Source: an uncultured Anaeroplasmataceae bacterium (GTDB lineage: Bacteria > Bacillota_I > Bacilli_A > Acholeplasmatales > Anaeroplasmataceae). From it: 34,325 nucleotides of DNA. Positions 7,532-17,206 of this stretch are shown here, in pieces (position 1 is the stretch's first letter; each line of letters opens with the position of its first letter). Position numbers and translations under genes: made by a program. The notes beneath the pieces are model-generated. The model was given only the letters and a program-made list of their open reading frames with translations. It was not told the DNA's origin and ran no database searches. The DNA is taken from NCBI GenBank assembly GCA_949840955.1, contig CATKXV010000015.1, positions 1 to 34,325 of the forward strand, written 5' to 3'.

Positions 7532-8464
7532 TTATCTTAAAAAATATAATTCAAGACCCATATTTTGGTCTATTTTACCTGTTTTAATTTGGATATCCAA
7601 TGTATTTAGTTCTTCTAATTGTCTTAAAATGTTCTCCAAGGAATGCTCCTTAGCATTTTTTATCATATAATAGGCTCGACCAGAAGATATGTGAAATAGC
7701 TCTGCAATCCCTGCCTGATTCATTCCTGCTTTAATTAAAATATTTACATTATAAAGCTCTTGAAATTTATTGATTAAAAGGCTAATCAGATTCGAAGGCT
7801 GCATGCTTCTAAGCTTCATATCCTGATACCCCTTCATCATAAGCTTTTTATTATTTGTAAGTACTGCATCAATCAATCCATAAACATTATCCTCTAGAGG
7901 CTCAGGAATCATCTTTCTTATATCCTGAGTTGTAATATACTTTTCTTCTGCCTTATAGCATTCTAGTTGATCTATATAGCCTCTTAATTTAGAAAAGCTA
8001 TCGGTATAGCTGACTAGTAGCTTAATTGCATCAGATTCAATTTGAAAGCCCTCTTCCATAAAGGCGTTAGCTGCATACTCCTCTAAATTCATATTTTTTG
8101 TTTTCACCTCAAAAACGGATGAAAATCTTTTGAGCTTTTGATATTGCTCATTTTGCACATCCTGATAATACAAAAACACTAAAACAAGGATATTGGAGCT
8201 GTTTTGGTTATTCATAGCCTTTAATAAATCTAAAAAGGCATGGTCTGTTTTGGCAAGCAATGCCTCTGCTCGACGTACAACCACAAATTTAGTTTCCTCA
8301 AATAAGGAAATCGTCGTAAGCTCATCAACAATTGCATAGGTTCCCTCCTCATCAGCACTATATATGATAGGATCACTATCTAGATTAAAGCCCTTTTTTA
8401 TTTCTTCAATTTTACGATCTACTGCCAAAGAGTCATCTGCTAATATAATAAAATTTGCAGCCAC
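7532..8464 (-). CDS. holA: DNA polymerase III delta subunit
   Basis: This 310-residue protein has the HolA pattern: an AAA+-like N-terminal domain without a functional Walker A, a middle LKAMNNQNSSNILVLVF region, and a C-terminal helical domain (MQPSNLISLLINKFQELYNV, LRQLEELNTLDIQIKTGKID). Delta opens the beta sliding clamp within the clamp loader. The start is GTG at 8464 with AGGTGA six bases upstream. It is 26 bp downstream of pdaA and ends in its own terminator. Confidence 0.92.
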   Translation of the reverse strand: MAANFIILADDSLAVDRKIEEIKKGFNLDSDPIIYSADEEGTYAIVDELTTISLFEETKFVVVRRAEALLAKTDHAFLDLLKAMNNQNSSNILVLVFLYYQDVQNEQYQKLKRFSSVFEVKTKNMNLEEYAANAFMEEGFQIESDAIKLLVSYTDSFSKLRGYIDQLECYKAEEKYITTQDIRKMIPEPLEDNVYGLIDAVLTNNKKLMMKGYQDMKLRSMQPSNLISLLINKFQELYNVNILIKAGMNQAGIAELFHISSGRAYYMIKNAKEHSLENILRQLEELNTLDIQIKTGKIDQNMGLELYFLR

Positions 8465-8490
8465 CTAAAATCACCTAGCCTTTATTTCTA

Positions 8491-9225
8491 TTATATCACA
8501 TTATCAATTGTTTTGAAAATATAACCTTCATCTTTTAGTTGAACAATAATGCTTTCTAAATCAACCGCATTATCCTTTGAAACAGTATGCATTAGAATGA
8601 TTGCCCCATTATGGATTCTTTTCATAACCTGCTTTAGGCTATATTGATCTCCATGAAACATATTTTGATGCCAATCCACATAAGCTAGCGACCAAAAAAT
8701 AGAATGGTATCCGTGATCCTTTACCACCTTAAGACTTCGTTCATCAAATTCACCTCTTGGAGGGCGTACATATTTAGACATTTCCTTACCTGTTTTTTCT
8801 TTAAATAGGAGTTCTAATTTCTCTATGTCCTTTAGGATTTCTTCATTGGAGGATTTTGTAAAATCCTTATGAGAATAGGTATGATTTCCTATAATATGTC
8901 CATCCTGAATCATTTCCATAACCAAATCTGTGGCTGAATTCAAATAATGTCCTGTAATAAAGAAAATAGCCTTTGTATTTGTCTTTTTTAAGGCCTCCAA
9001 TATCATTTTTGTATGTCCATTTTCATATCCACAATCAAAGGTTAAGTAGATTTCTTTTGTATCAGCTCCAAGATAAACACCACCATTTTCTTTTAAAATG
9101 GTGTCATATTTTCCTGCATTAGGTCTTGTATTCCCTTTATTGACTAAGCCAAAGCCATAGGCACTGCTTGAAATAGAGAAGAACAAAAATAAAGCTAAGC
9201 ACATTCCAAAAAAAACTTTTTTCAT
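8491..9225 (-). CDS. pdaA: PdaA: delta-lactam-biosynthetic de-N-acetylase (spore cortex)
   Basis: This 244-residue carbohydrate esterase family 4 protein has an N-terminal signal (MKKVFFGMCLALFLFFS). TFDCGYENG replaces the usual TFDNGYENG of PdaA, IIGNHTYSH supplies metal-binding histidines, and RPPRGEF, WSLAYVDWH and ILMHTVSKDNA are PdaA-specific rather than general deacetylase motifs. PdaA removes the acetyl group from muramic acid so that the spore-cortex delta-lactam can form, which germination enzymes recognise. The ATG overlaps the stop of the upstream brkB-like gene (ATGA). Together with gpr it marks a spore former. Confidence 0.9.
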   Translation of the reverse strand: MKKVFFGMCLALFLFFSISSSAYGFGLVNKGNTRPNAGKYDTILKENGGVYLGADTKEIYLTFDCGYENGHTKMILEALKKTNTKAIFFITGHYLNSATDLVMEMIQDGHIIGNHTYSHKDFTKSSNEEILKDIEKLELLFKEKTGKEMSKYVRPPRGEFDERSLKVVKDHGYHSIFWSLAYVDWHQNMFHGDQYSLKQVMKRIHNGAIILMHTVSKDNAVDLESIIVQLKDEGYIFKTIDNVI

Positions 9226-9992
9226 TTTATCACCTCCTCCTTTTTATTTTTCGACAAAAAATGAAAATTTATGTTTAAATGATTCAAATTAATCCCCAGT
9301 AAAATACCAATACATAGGATATAAATATAAAAAAACAAAATAATAAAAAAGGATAAGATACCATACACAATTTTAAAGCTTGTAAATAATTTTAAATACA
9401 GAATAAAGCCAATGGTAAAGATGAGAAAATAAATTGCAGTAAAAATTACACCTCTATAAATTCTTTTGATATTATAGGTTCTAAAGCTAACACTATGGAT
9501 AAGATAAACGGTTAGAACAAACACAAGGAAAAGTAAGAATAAAGATAAAATACTATACAAATAGCTAAAATGAATAATAATTTCACTAGCCAATAGGGTT
9601 ATTATATTTAAACTGATAAGATAGATAATAGTCACCCCAATAGACAAAATCCTTTTTGAAACACTTCTATTATAGCTTGTATCGGTTATAAACTCTACAA
9701 TGCCTATCAGATGATAATATAGGGAGGAGGCTGAGTAAAGACTCGTAATCACCAATAAAATGGAATAGGAAATATTATTTTGATAATCAAAGAAATAAGC
9801 AACCAAATCCTTTAATTTTCCATTTTCTATGGTATTTAATATTACCTCCTGAAAGGAATTAGAAAACAGACCAGATAATAGAATAAATAAAAAAAGAAAA
9901 GCTCCTCCATTCATAATCAAGCTAAAGGCTATCGCACTTGCAAGCGTTGGTATTTTTTTATCCATAATAAAATGGTAAATCTGACGAATCAT
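9222..9992 (-). CDS. YihY/BrkB-family membrane protein
   Basis: The ~256-residue integral membrane protein has around six hydrophobic helices and the family opening KKIPTLASAIAFSLIMNGGAF. It also carries SSLYYHLIGIVEFITD and the later YRGVIFTAIYFL segment. YihY/BrkB proteins are often annotated as ribonuclease BN in error; their function is not settled. ATG 9992 is preferred because AGGTGG lies upstream, while GTG at 10004 overlaps that site. Its stop overlaps the pdaA start, so the two are coupled. Confidence 0.82.
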   Translation of the reverse strand: MIRQIYHFIMDKKIPTLASAIAFSLIMNGGAFLFLFILLSGLFSNSFQEVILNTIENGKLKDLVAYFFDYQNNISYSILLVITSLYSASSLYYHLIGIVEFITDTSYNRSVSKRILSIGVTIIYLISLNIITLLASEIIIHFSYLYSILSLFLLFLVFVLTVYLIHSVSFRTYNIKRIYRGVIFTAIYFLIFTIGFILYLKLFTSFKIVYGILSFFIILFFYIYILCIGILLGINLNHLNINFHFLSKNKKEEVIK

Positions 9993-10040
9993 AAATATTT
10001 CCACCTATTTTTATTATGGATTATAGAATAAAAACCATAC

Positions 10041-10066
10041 AAAAAAGAATCCCAAAAAGGATTCTT
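10041..10066 (-). terminator. Terminator of the addB-trmD operon
   Basis: AAGAATCC (10045-10052) pairs with GGATTCTT (10059-10066). The minus strand continues into six T residues (10046-10041). It lies 20 bp after the trmD stop. Confidence 0.85.
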
Positions 10067-10085
10067 ATCATAGAATATATCTACG

Positions 10086-10814
10086 TTACTGGGAAGCTTC
10101 TTCCTTTTTCACTTCATTTAAATAGCGCATTTCTTCTGAGGTAAGCTCTCTATTTTCTAGTAAATCTGGTCTTCTTAAATAGGTTTTTCTTATAGACTCC
10201 TTAAGTCTAAACTCTCGTATCAATTTATGATTTCCATTCAAAAGAACCTCAGGAACGGTTTTCCCTTTGTATTCAATAGGTCGAGTATACTGTGGATATT
10301 CAAGGAATCCATTCGAAAAGGAATCATCCTCACTGCTTTCCTTCCGAATGGCATGATCCAGTAAGCGAATAACACTGTCTGTAATAACCGCAGCTGCCAA
10401 TTCTCCTCCGGTAAGAACATAATCCCCAATAGAAATTTCATCATCAACATAGGACCGAATACGTTCATCAAAGCCCTCATAATGACCACAAATAATGAGA
10501 AGCTCCTCCATAGAGGAAAGCTCCTTAGCAATATGCTGCTGATAGGGTCTTCCTTGGGGTGTCATTAAAATTTTATATGTAGCTTCACTTGCATTGGCTT
10601 CAATTGCCCTATCCACAACATCACAAGCCAAAACCATACCAGCTCCACCTCCACAGGGAGTATCATCCACATGATGATGCTTATCTAAGGAATATTGCCT
10701 CATATCAATCAGCTCAATGCTACAAACCTGATTGTCGATTGCTCTTTTTAAAATAGAATCATTTAAAAATCCAGAAATCATATTCGGAAATAAGGTTAAA
10801 ATTTTAATTTTCAC
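10086..10814 (-). CDS. trmD: tRNA (guanine37-N1)-methyltransferase
   Basis: TrmD places the m1G37 next to the anticodon and prevents +1 frameshifting. The 242-residue protein has the SPOUT trefoil-knot motifs: DDTPCGGGAGMVL, LLIICGHYEGFDERI and ISIGDYVLTGGELAA, with the catalytic-region aspartate in IRLLD following. It starts with GTG at 10814 inside the end of rimM (11-bp overlap). It is last in an overlapping operon of DNA-repair and translation genes. Confidence 0.97.
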   Translation of the reverse strand: MKIKILTLFPNMISGFLNDSILKRAIDNQVCSIELIDMRQYSLDKHHHVDDTPCGGGAGMVLACDVVDRAIEANASEATYKILMTPQGRPYQQHIAKELSSMEELLIICGHYEGFDERIRSYVDDEISIGDYVLTGGELAAAVITDSVIRLLDHAIRKESSEDDSFSNGFLEYPQYTRPIEYKGKTVPEVLLNGNHKLIREFRLKESIRKTYLRRPDLLENRELTSEEMRYLNEVKKEEASQ

Positions 10815-11301
10815 GGATAAGCCCCTCTATTTCATGAATGATAATATTCTTTCCCACCTCTATGACAAATTCATTAATAAAGGGAACATAATAGTGACAA
10901 GAATTATAAGCAATATAAAGGTAATCACATTGTGGCATTTCTTTAATTTCCTCTACGACCCCTCTAAATTCCTGTTTTTCATTATATACCTTACAGCCTA
11001 TAAGATCACTATAATAAAATTCATCCTCTTCTAAAGGGGTACGATCTTCCTCACTTACAAAAATATCATCCAAATGATATTTAGAAACTAAATTGATATC
11101 CAGCATATTTTGAAAGCTAACTAAGACATATTTTCCAAAATCAGAAGCTTTTTCTACAATGACAGGAATATATTCATTTTGATGGAAGATATAAAGCTGG
11201 CTTCCTTTAAAAAACCGATCAAAATCAGAAATCACCTTAACCTTTACATCTCCTTTAATTCCGTGTGTCGTCATTATTTTCCCACAACGATAATAATTCA
11301 T
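10804..11301 (-). CDS. rimM: 16S rRNA processing protein RimM
   Basis: RimM binds S19 and helps mature the 30S head. The 165-residue product has the N-terminal barrel (GKIMTTHGIKGDVKVKVIS) and the PRC-barrel end (DEFYYSDLIGCKVYN through YVPFINEFVIEV). Its ATG shares ATGA with the stop of the upstream glycosylase gene, and it overlaps trmD. The rimM-trmD pair is widely conserved. Confidence 0.95.
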   Translation of the reverse strand: MNYYRCGKIMTTHGIKGDVKVKVISDFDRFFKGSQLYIFHQNEYIPVIVEKASDFGKYVLVSFQNMLDINLVSKYHLDDIFVSEEDRTPLEEDEFYYSDLIGCKVYNEKQEFRGVVEEIKEMPQCDYLYIAYNSCHYYVPFINEFVIEVGKNIIIHEIEGLIREN

Positions 11302-11798
11302 ATGTTTTTTTCCTCCTCACATAATGGTTTAGACCATATTTTTTCTAGTTCATCTAATGAAACACTAGCATTAGCTGAGCTTGTAGATGGCAAACAGATA
11401 CTATACTCCTTTAAATTAGGATATTTTTTTATAAAGAATCGGTAGGCTGTTTTTCCATTAAGAATAATACGATAGAGCTGTGGCATTTTCTTTAGTAATG
11501 CAGCAATATTTGTACCTATTGGATTCTTGATACTGGCATCACTAGAATTGGTAATTTCACAGGATTGAATGACATCATATAACGCTAAATGATGCTTTAG
11601 AAGAAAAGCCTTCTTCTCTTCTATATTCATATGGTAAACATCTTCCTTATATATTCTAGACAAAAGCTTCCAAAACCGATTTTGTGGATGCATGTAATAA
11701 AAGCCCTGCTTTGTTGATTCAATAGATGGTAAGGTTCCTAAAATAAGTATTCTTGATTGAGCGTCATAAAGAGGTGGAAACGGATGCTCCTTTTCCAT
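11298..11798 (-). CDS. Family 6 uracil/hypoxanthine-DNA glycosylase (deoxyinosine glycosylase type)
   Basis: This 166-residue member of the uracil-DNA glycosylase superfamily has motif 1 GTLPSIES at residues 21-28, then HPQNRFW at 37-43 and the C-terminal motif LPSTSSAN. This combination matches the hypoxanthine-DNA glycosylase group (family 6), which removes deaminated adenine, and not Ung or Mug. The ATG overlaps the addA stop by one base (TAATG). It sits between addA and rimM in the operon, placing base-excision repair with double-strand-break repair. Confidence 0.82.
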   Translation of the reverse strand: MEKEHPFPPLYDAQSRILILGTLPSIESTKQGFYYMHPQNRFWKLLSRIYKEDVYHMNIEEKKAFLLKHHLALYDVIQSCEITNSSDASIKNPIGTNIAALLKKMPQLYRIILNGKTAYRFFIKKYPNLKEYSICLPSTSSANASVSLDELEKIWSKPLCEEEKNI

Positions 11799-14700
11799 TA
11801 TAACACCTTCTTTATTTCCTGTTTTAATATAGATAATAAATAACAGGATACATCTAAAGAACTATGCTTTTTCACATATTCCATATAAATTCGAAGCTGT
11901 CTTAAATATTCCTCACTACTTGTATTGGAAAGCTTATAATCTATGATATCTATATGATCCTCATAAATACATAAAAGGTCGATAATTCCATGATATGTAT
12001 CAAAATAAAACTCATGCTCGTGATAGGTTTTAGCCTGATGAATATTCCGAAAAACCTCTGTGTTCAGTACCTTTTTCAATGTATTTTTCATAAAATCATC
12101 TACAGGCAGAACATCTATTTGAGGATTTGAAAAATCCAGAACCTCTAAGCATTGGTGAAATTTTTTACCTAATTCAATAGCCTGTTTTAAATTGAAATCT
12201 GTTAGCTCAGTTAATTCTTTGGATATTTTTTCCTTGTAAGCAAAAGCACGATTTGTTTCTATTGAGTTATACTTAATCTCTGAGCCTTGGATTTTCTTTA
12301 TGGAATGCTTTATAGCTTTATAGGTTTTACTTATAGATAAGTGCTCCATATCTATTGGTTTTCTAAATTCATTAAAAAACAGCTTTGTATGAAGGAGCTG
12401 ATTAAAGCTCATTACCTTGTGTAAAGGAATTGGCTCTTCCTTTTCTAAATCCTTTGATATTAAAATGATTTTTTCACGAGCGCGTGTTAAAGCAACATAA
12501 AACAGCCTTATCTTTTCAGATAAATCACTCTTTTTTATATCGGCTTCAACCAAGGTTTTAATTATGGTATTACTCATCGTTTCATCGGAATAAGGAATAT
12601 AAACTCCGTATTTTGTAGATAGACCAAAGTTCTCCTTTATATCGGCTTGATTAAACTTGCTACCCAGCATAGGAAAAAGACAATAAGGAAATTCTAATCC
12701 TTTCGATTTGTGAATGGTCATCATGCGTACACAAGAGTCTGTATTTTCTACAAGCTTATATTTTAACTCTATTCCCTTTTCAAAGACATCAGCAAAATAT
12801 GTACTCGCCTCCTCCATACTCATGGAGGCATCCTTCATTACAAGGAACAAGGAATGAATATATTCTAAGGTTACACAGGAATTATTTACATCTCCAATTC
12901 TTGCTAACTTCTCATAGATTTGAAACTCTTCTACAATTAGAAAGTAAAGCTCCTCTAATGGAAGCTCATCTAGCCTTTGAGCAAGATGATCTATGATGCT
13001 TGTAAGCTCATTTTGCTCATTTTGCTTTAGCATTTTATATATAGCTTCATCACGATAACCAAATAAAAAGCTTCTTCCAACACTAGCTAAAGCATGATAA
13101 TAGGTCGTATCTATAAGCTGCTTATGCTTTCTTACAAGTAGAAGGAAAATATTGGAAAATAGCTTAGGTAAAACAGAATCATTTAAACTCAAATCTGCTT
13201 CTATAGAAAGAGGAATCCCTAAATATTCAAAAACCCGTTTAAATACCGTAAAGCTCTTTGCCTTATCCATTAATATAGCAAAATCAGAATATTTTATAGG
13301 TTCAAAATGATCCCCCTTTAAGCACACAGGCTTCTGCTTCATAATTTGCTTGATTTGCTGACCACAGATAAAGGCTTCAACCTCCTCGTCTGTATATCCC
13401 TCTAAAGAGGAATAAGAGCAAATATCCATAGTATAAGAACTCTCACTGGATTGCTTTTCATAATCCTTTTGACCATATCGCATAACATGATCTAATGCAT
13501 AATTGGCATCGCCATAATCCAACGTCATTATGTTAGAAAAAATCAAATTGATATTTTCTACAACCTCTTTTCTAGAACGAAAATTATGTGTCAAATCGAT
13601 TTTATAACCATGATTCAAATGAGCATATTGTGAATATTTCTCTTTAAATATGTACGGATTTGCATTTCTAAATCGATAGATAGACTGTTTAATATCTCCT
13701 ACCATATAGCAATTCTCATTTGAAATACATTGGATGAAAGCCTCCTGAATATCTGAGGTATCCTGATATTCATCAATTAAAATTTCAGCAAAGCTATTTT
13801 TTATTTCGGCTAAAACAATCGGATTGGTTTTAACTAATCGAATTGCCATTTTTGCAATGTCCATATAATCAAAGGCCATACATTCTTGTTTATAAGCATC
13901 TAATTTTTGTTTTACCTCTAAGGCAAGCTCTAAGAAATATAACACATCTGATTTTGTAGAATAGATTTCTTCTTTTGCCTCAGCTAAGGTAACATATTTT
14001 TGAAAGTAAGTGGATTTTATCTCCTTTAGTAATTCTCCACAAAGTGTCTTTTGTTCTTTCACAAGGAAATCTGCCTTAGGTGCAATCCTTGGAAGTGTGA
14101 TGGAGGTAATCCATGAATAGGCTGCATCATAGGATTCTAGGCTTGCATCCTTTAGGAAGAAGCTCACTCCATTTTGAAGCTTTTCACTAGCAGAATCTTC
14201 CTCAGCTAGATGATATAGCTTTTCTAGCTGCTCATAGATTTCCTTCCCCTTGGATAAAGCTAGATTTTCAAATTCTTTTACTAGACCATCGATAAAGTCA
14301 GGATTAAAATAGGCTTGCTCGTATGTTTCTATAAAAGCTTCTTCATCAACAATCAGCTCAAGCTTTTTCAAAAGAGATAAAACAATTTTCTTGACATTTT
14401 CATCATTTTGCTTTGTATACTTTTGTAGCAAGGATAAAAATTGTTGATTTCCTTGATTATACTTATTTAAAAATATAGTATCAATGATTTCTCTTTTTTT
14501 AACTTCTAGCAAGGCTTGATCTATGATAGATAAATCTTTATCTACTCCTAAATAAAAGTAATATTTTTTTACCAAAGCTAAGCTATAGGCATCAAAGGTT
14601 GTAATAAAGGCACTATCAATACGGCTAGCCTGCTCAATAAGACCATTGGAAATCAATTTTTTACGAATTCTTTCCTTCATTTCAGAAGCAGCAGCATTGG

Positions 14701-14863
14701 TAAAGGTCAAAACCAAAAAGCTACAGATATCCTTTCCCTCTAGGCAATAGGTTAAAATACGCTCTGAAAGTACTGCTGTTTTTCCTGAGCCAGCTCCTGC
14801 TGAAACAATAATATTTCCACCACGCTTATGAATTGCCTGATGCTGCATTTCAGTCCAAGCCAT
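11798..14863 (-). CDS. addA: AddA helicase-nuclease subunit
   Basis: AddA is the UvrD-like motor and nuclease of the AddAB complex that resects double-strand breaks to a Chi-like site. Walker A is GAGSGKT near residues 23-29. Others are ILIDEYQDTSDIQ (motif II), DIKQSIYRFRNANPYIF, VRMMTIHKSKGLEFPY (motif V) and RLFYVALTRAREKI (motif VI). The C-terminal nuclease domain has HGIIDLLCIYEDHIDIIDYKLS. The 1,021 residues are fewer than the ~1,230 of Bacillus. ATG 14863 is chosen, seven bases after GGGGGAG; a TTG 21 bases up is less likely. It overlaps addB by 14 bp. Confidence 0.95.
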   Translation of the reverse strand: MAWTEMQHQAIHKRGGNIIVSAGAGSGKTAVLSERILTYCLEGKDICSFLVLTFTNAAASEMKERIRKKLISNGLIEQASRIDSAFITTFDAYSLALVKKYYFYLGVDKDLSIIDQALLEVKKREIIDTIFLNKYNQGNQQFLSLLQKYTKQNDENVKKIVLSLLKKLELIVDEEAFIETYEQAYFNPDFIDGLVKEFENLALSKGKEIYEQLEKLYHLAEEDSASEKLQNGVSFFLKDASLESYDAAYSWITSITLPRIAPKADFLVKEQKTLCGELLKEIKSTYFQKYVTLAEAKEEIYSTKSDVLYFLELALEVKQKLDAYKQECMAFDYMDIAKMAIRLVKTNPIVLAEIKNSFAEILIDEYQDTSDIQEAFIQCISNENCYMVGDIKQSIYRFRNANPYIFKEKYSQYAHLNHGYKIDLTHNFRSRKEVVENINLIFSNIMTLDYGDANYALDHVMRYGQKDYEKQSSESSYTMDICSYSSLEGYTDEEVEAFICGQQIKQIMKQKPVCLKGDHFEPIKYSDFAILMDKAKSFTVFKRVFEYLGIPLSIEADLSLNDSVLPKLFSNIFLLLVRKHKQLIDTTYYHALASVGRSFLFGYRDEAIYKMLKQNEQNELTSIIDHLAQRLDELPLEELYFLIVEEFQIYEKLARIGDVNNSCVTLEYIHSLFLVMKDASMSMEEASTYFADVFEKGIELKYKLVENTDSCVRMMTIHKSKGLEFPYCLFPMLGSKFNQADIKENFGLSTKYGVYIPYSDETMSNTIIKTLVEADIKKSDLSEKIRLFYVALTRAREKIILISKDLEKEEPIPLHKVMSFNQLLHTKLFFNEFRKPIDMEHLSISKTYKAIKHSIKKIQGSEIKYNSIETNRAFAYKEKISKELTELTDFNLKQAIELGKKFHQCLEVLDFSNPQIDVLPVDDFMKNTLKKVLNTEVFRNIHQAKTYHEHEFYFDTYHGIIDLLCIYEDHIDIIDYKLSNTSSEEYLRQLRIYMEYVKKHSSLDVSCYLLSILKQEIKKVL

Positions 14864-17189
14864 TGCCATCTCCCCCCTTTCCAAAAGGTTTATATTCCAA
14901 TTCTATTTCATCCGCATAATCACAGAAGCAAAGATCCTTATATTTACAAAAGGTACAGGATTCATTTTTTCCTCTAATTTTTTTAGGTGCAATAGGAAAT
15001 ATTCCCGACTGAATATCCTTAGATGCAGTGTCGAGTAAATTTTCAACCATTGCTATAATCTCATCCTGCTGGGATTCTAAAAAGATTTTTGAATATCGCA
15101 GGAAGCCATCACGTCCCATGCCTAAGGATTTGATATAGGTGCTATGCTCATAGGTTGGATCTAGCATAGCCAAAAGGGAGGGATTCGCTACACTATATCC
15201 TTCAAGCATAAACCTTTTCGCCATCTGAAGCTCCACATCCGATTTTGAATCATAAAGAACAATATTGACCTTTTGTAAGAAAATCCCTATAATATGAATC
15301 TTTTTATTAGCAAACGCTTCATATTTTGATAGCAAATACATATAAGACGGAAGCTGTAAATGAAATCCATCTTCTATATTATCTAGACTAATAATATCAG
15401 CACCTGTTTTATAATCCACAATAGCTGCATATATCTCATCCTCACGAATGGTATACATCAGCTTATCTATATAGCCCTCAAAGGTATAGGAATCCTTCAC
15501 AACCTCTACATGAACCTCTCGTTCTATAGTAGTCAGCTTACTTTCCTGCTCATGACTTTGATTGAAGTGAATCATATTTTTTAATACCTGCTGCATCTGA
15601 TTAAAAAAGAATACATCCTTTGCGTCAAATGCATTTTCTTTTTTATGAAATTCTACAGATTCCTCAAAGGAAAAGCTTTCTTTATAGCTATCCTCTAATA
15701 CTGCATGAGCAAAGGTTCCCAAGCGAGCCGCCATTTGAGGCTTAAACTCATTTAATCCTAAAATACGATCTGCATAATAAGAAAATGGACAAGCAAAATA
15801 AAGCTTCACATTAGAATAAGCTAAACGAAGAGGTTTTTTTTCAAAATGAAGATCCAATAGCTCCTGAGAAATTTTTTGATATTGGTGCTGATAGGTCTTA
15901 TACTCTGCCTTTCCAATCCCATAGTTCTCTAAATCAGGATGCCATTGTCCATATTTTAAATACAGGTCATATAATCCAACCAATCTAAGCTCATCTTCTA
16001 CTGGGGCATATCCATAATCAATAGCCTCAATTCGAGTTACCTCTAATCCCATTTCACGAATTAAAAGGGAAGGTAAATATACATCCTGATTGACATATAG
16101 ACGATAGGTCAAGGTAAGATTTGGTGTGTTCTTTATAAATTGCTTTAGCCTTTCATGGGCTAGCATATTTTTCATAGTAGAGGTGGAACAGGATAATCGA
16201 TTTAAATCCGCATCATTTAAAAATCCCTGTTCTTGTTCAATTTTTGGAGAGCTCCCCAAATTGAAGCCTACATAAAAAACATAATCTGATTCTTGAAAAA
16301 GAAGATCCTCTGATACCAGCTGAACTGCTTCTAAATAAATTTTATTAGGATAGGATATGCTTTTGAATTTTGCCTTAAAAAATGCTATACAATCCATAGG
16401 CTTTTCTTTTACAAGTTCATAGCTGTTAATTAAATCAACGAAAACAGGATATAAGGGATGTGTATGATCCATTTGTTTTAAAATCGAATGAAAATCCTCT
16501 TCTATATAGCATTTCCTTAAAAAATCCTGAGTGATAGCAAAGCTAGAAATATTTTTTAAAGCCTCAAATTGAATTGGAATGGAAAAGCTTTTCGATAATC
16601 TTTTTAAAATAAAACGAAATGAATCATCCGCATGAGCAATATATATATGATTCAGTGGGATTCCCTTTTTATATAATTCACTAATTTGATTCATAACAAA
16701 TAAGGCTTCCTCTTCAATTGTTGAAAATTCATACAAGCAAGGCTGATATTCTCCTTGCTGAAGAAATACCTCCTCTATTACTGTATAGGAAGCTGCCAAT
16801 GCCTTTAGCCTTTCATATTCCTTAGATGGGGTTGGATCGACAAAGGTAATTGGATATTGTCTTAATCGAATCTTAAACAATACATCCTCTTCAATTAAGC
16901 TTTCTTGCTTCAAGTAATGTAAAACTGAAACGATACTATCAAGCTTAGGATTCAAATAGGCTTTATCCTCTATCAGCTGGACAGCTTGAATATATTCTAC
17001 TGCCAACCCATACGAAAAGCCATAATGCTTCATAATTGCATAGACTGCACGCTTTTTTATTTGAAAGGTAAGCTTATTCTTTACTTCCTCATAGGTCAAA
17101 AAAATATAGTCCTTGAATCCTATTACCTGCTTTACTATTTTTTCTTTCATAGAAGCATTACAAATAATAAATCCTTCTTTAAAATTCAT
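14850..17189 (-). CDS. addB: AddB-like nuclease subunit with Fe-S cluster, shortened
   Basis: The ~779-residue product fills the AddB position. The C-terminal PD-(D/E)XK nuclease is clear: FAHAVLEDSYKESF, GYIDKLMYT and AAIVDYKTG. The four cysteines of the iron-sulfur staple are present, one in LYFACPFSYYAD and three in CTFCKYKDLC. Bacillus AddB has ~1,166 residues and an N-terminal ATP-binding motif. Here no GxGKT motif is visible and the first ~400 residues only faintly resemble an inactive helicase fold. ATG 17189 follows GGGTGGTGAT; an upstream ATG would overlap a TATACT box. It is the first gene of the operon leading to trmD. Confidence 0.85.
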   Translation of the reverse strand: MNFKEGFIICNASMKEKIVKQVIGFKDYIFLTYEEVKNKLTFQIKKRAVYAIMKHYGFSYGLAVEYIQAVQLIEDKAYLNPKLDSIVSVLHYLKQESLIEEDVLFKIRLRQYPITFVDPTPSKEYERLKALAASYTVIEEVFLQQGEYQPCLYEFSTIEEEALFVMNQISELYKKGIPLNHIYIAHADDSFRFILKRLSKSFSIPIQFEALKNISSFAITQDFLRKCYIEEDFHSILKQMDHTHPLYPVFVDLINSYELVKEKPMDCIAFFKAKFKSISYPNKIYLEAVQLVSEDLLFQESDYVFYVGFNLGSSPKIEQEQGFLNDADLNRLSCSTSTMKNMLAHERLKQFIKNTPNLTLTYRLYVNQDVYLPSLLIREMGLEVTRIEAIDYGYAPVEDELRLVGLYDLYLKYGQWHPDLENYGIGKAEYKTYQHQYQKISQELLDLHFEKKPLRLAYSNVKLYFACPFSYYADRILGLNEFKPQMAARLGTFAHAVLEDSYKESFSFEESVEFHKKENAFDAKDVFFFNQMQQVLKNMIHFNQSHEQESKLTTIEREVHVEVVKDSYTFEGYIDKLMYTIREDEIYAAIVDYKTGADIISLDNIEDGFHLQLPSYMYLLSKYEAFANKKIHIIGIFLQKVNIVLYDSKSDVELQMAKRFMLEGYSVANPSLLAMLDPTYEHSTYIKSLGMGRDGFLRYSKIFLESQQDEIIAMVENLLDTASKDIQSGIFPIAPKKIRGKNESCTFCKYKDLCFCDYADEIELEYKPFGKGGDGNGLD

Positions 17190-17206
17190 TCTATCACCAC
17201 CCATTA

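Noticed and set aside
9222-9992. Ribonuclease BN
   Set aside because: The YihY/BrkB family was named so by a past mis-assignment; the protein is an integral membrane protein with no nuclease motif.
10238-10531. A 97-residue minus-strand frame inside trmD
   Set aside because: It is a shifted frame within a well-supported gene, without a ribosome binding site.
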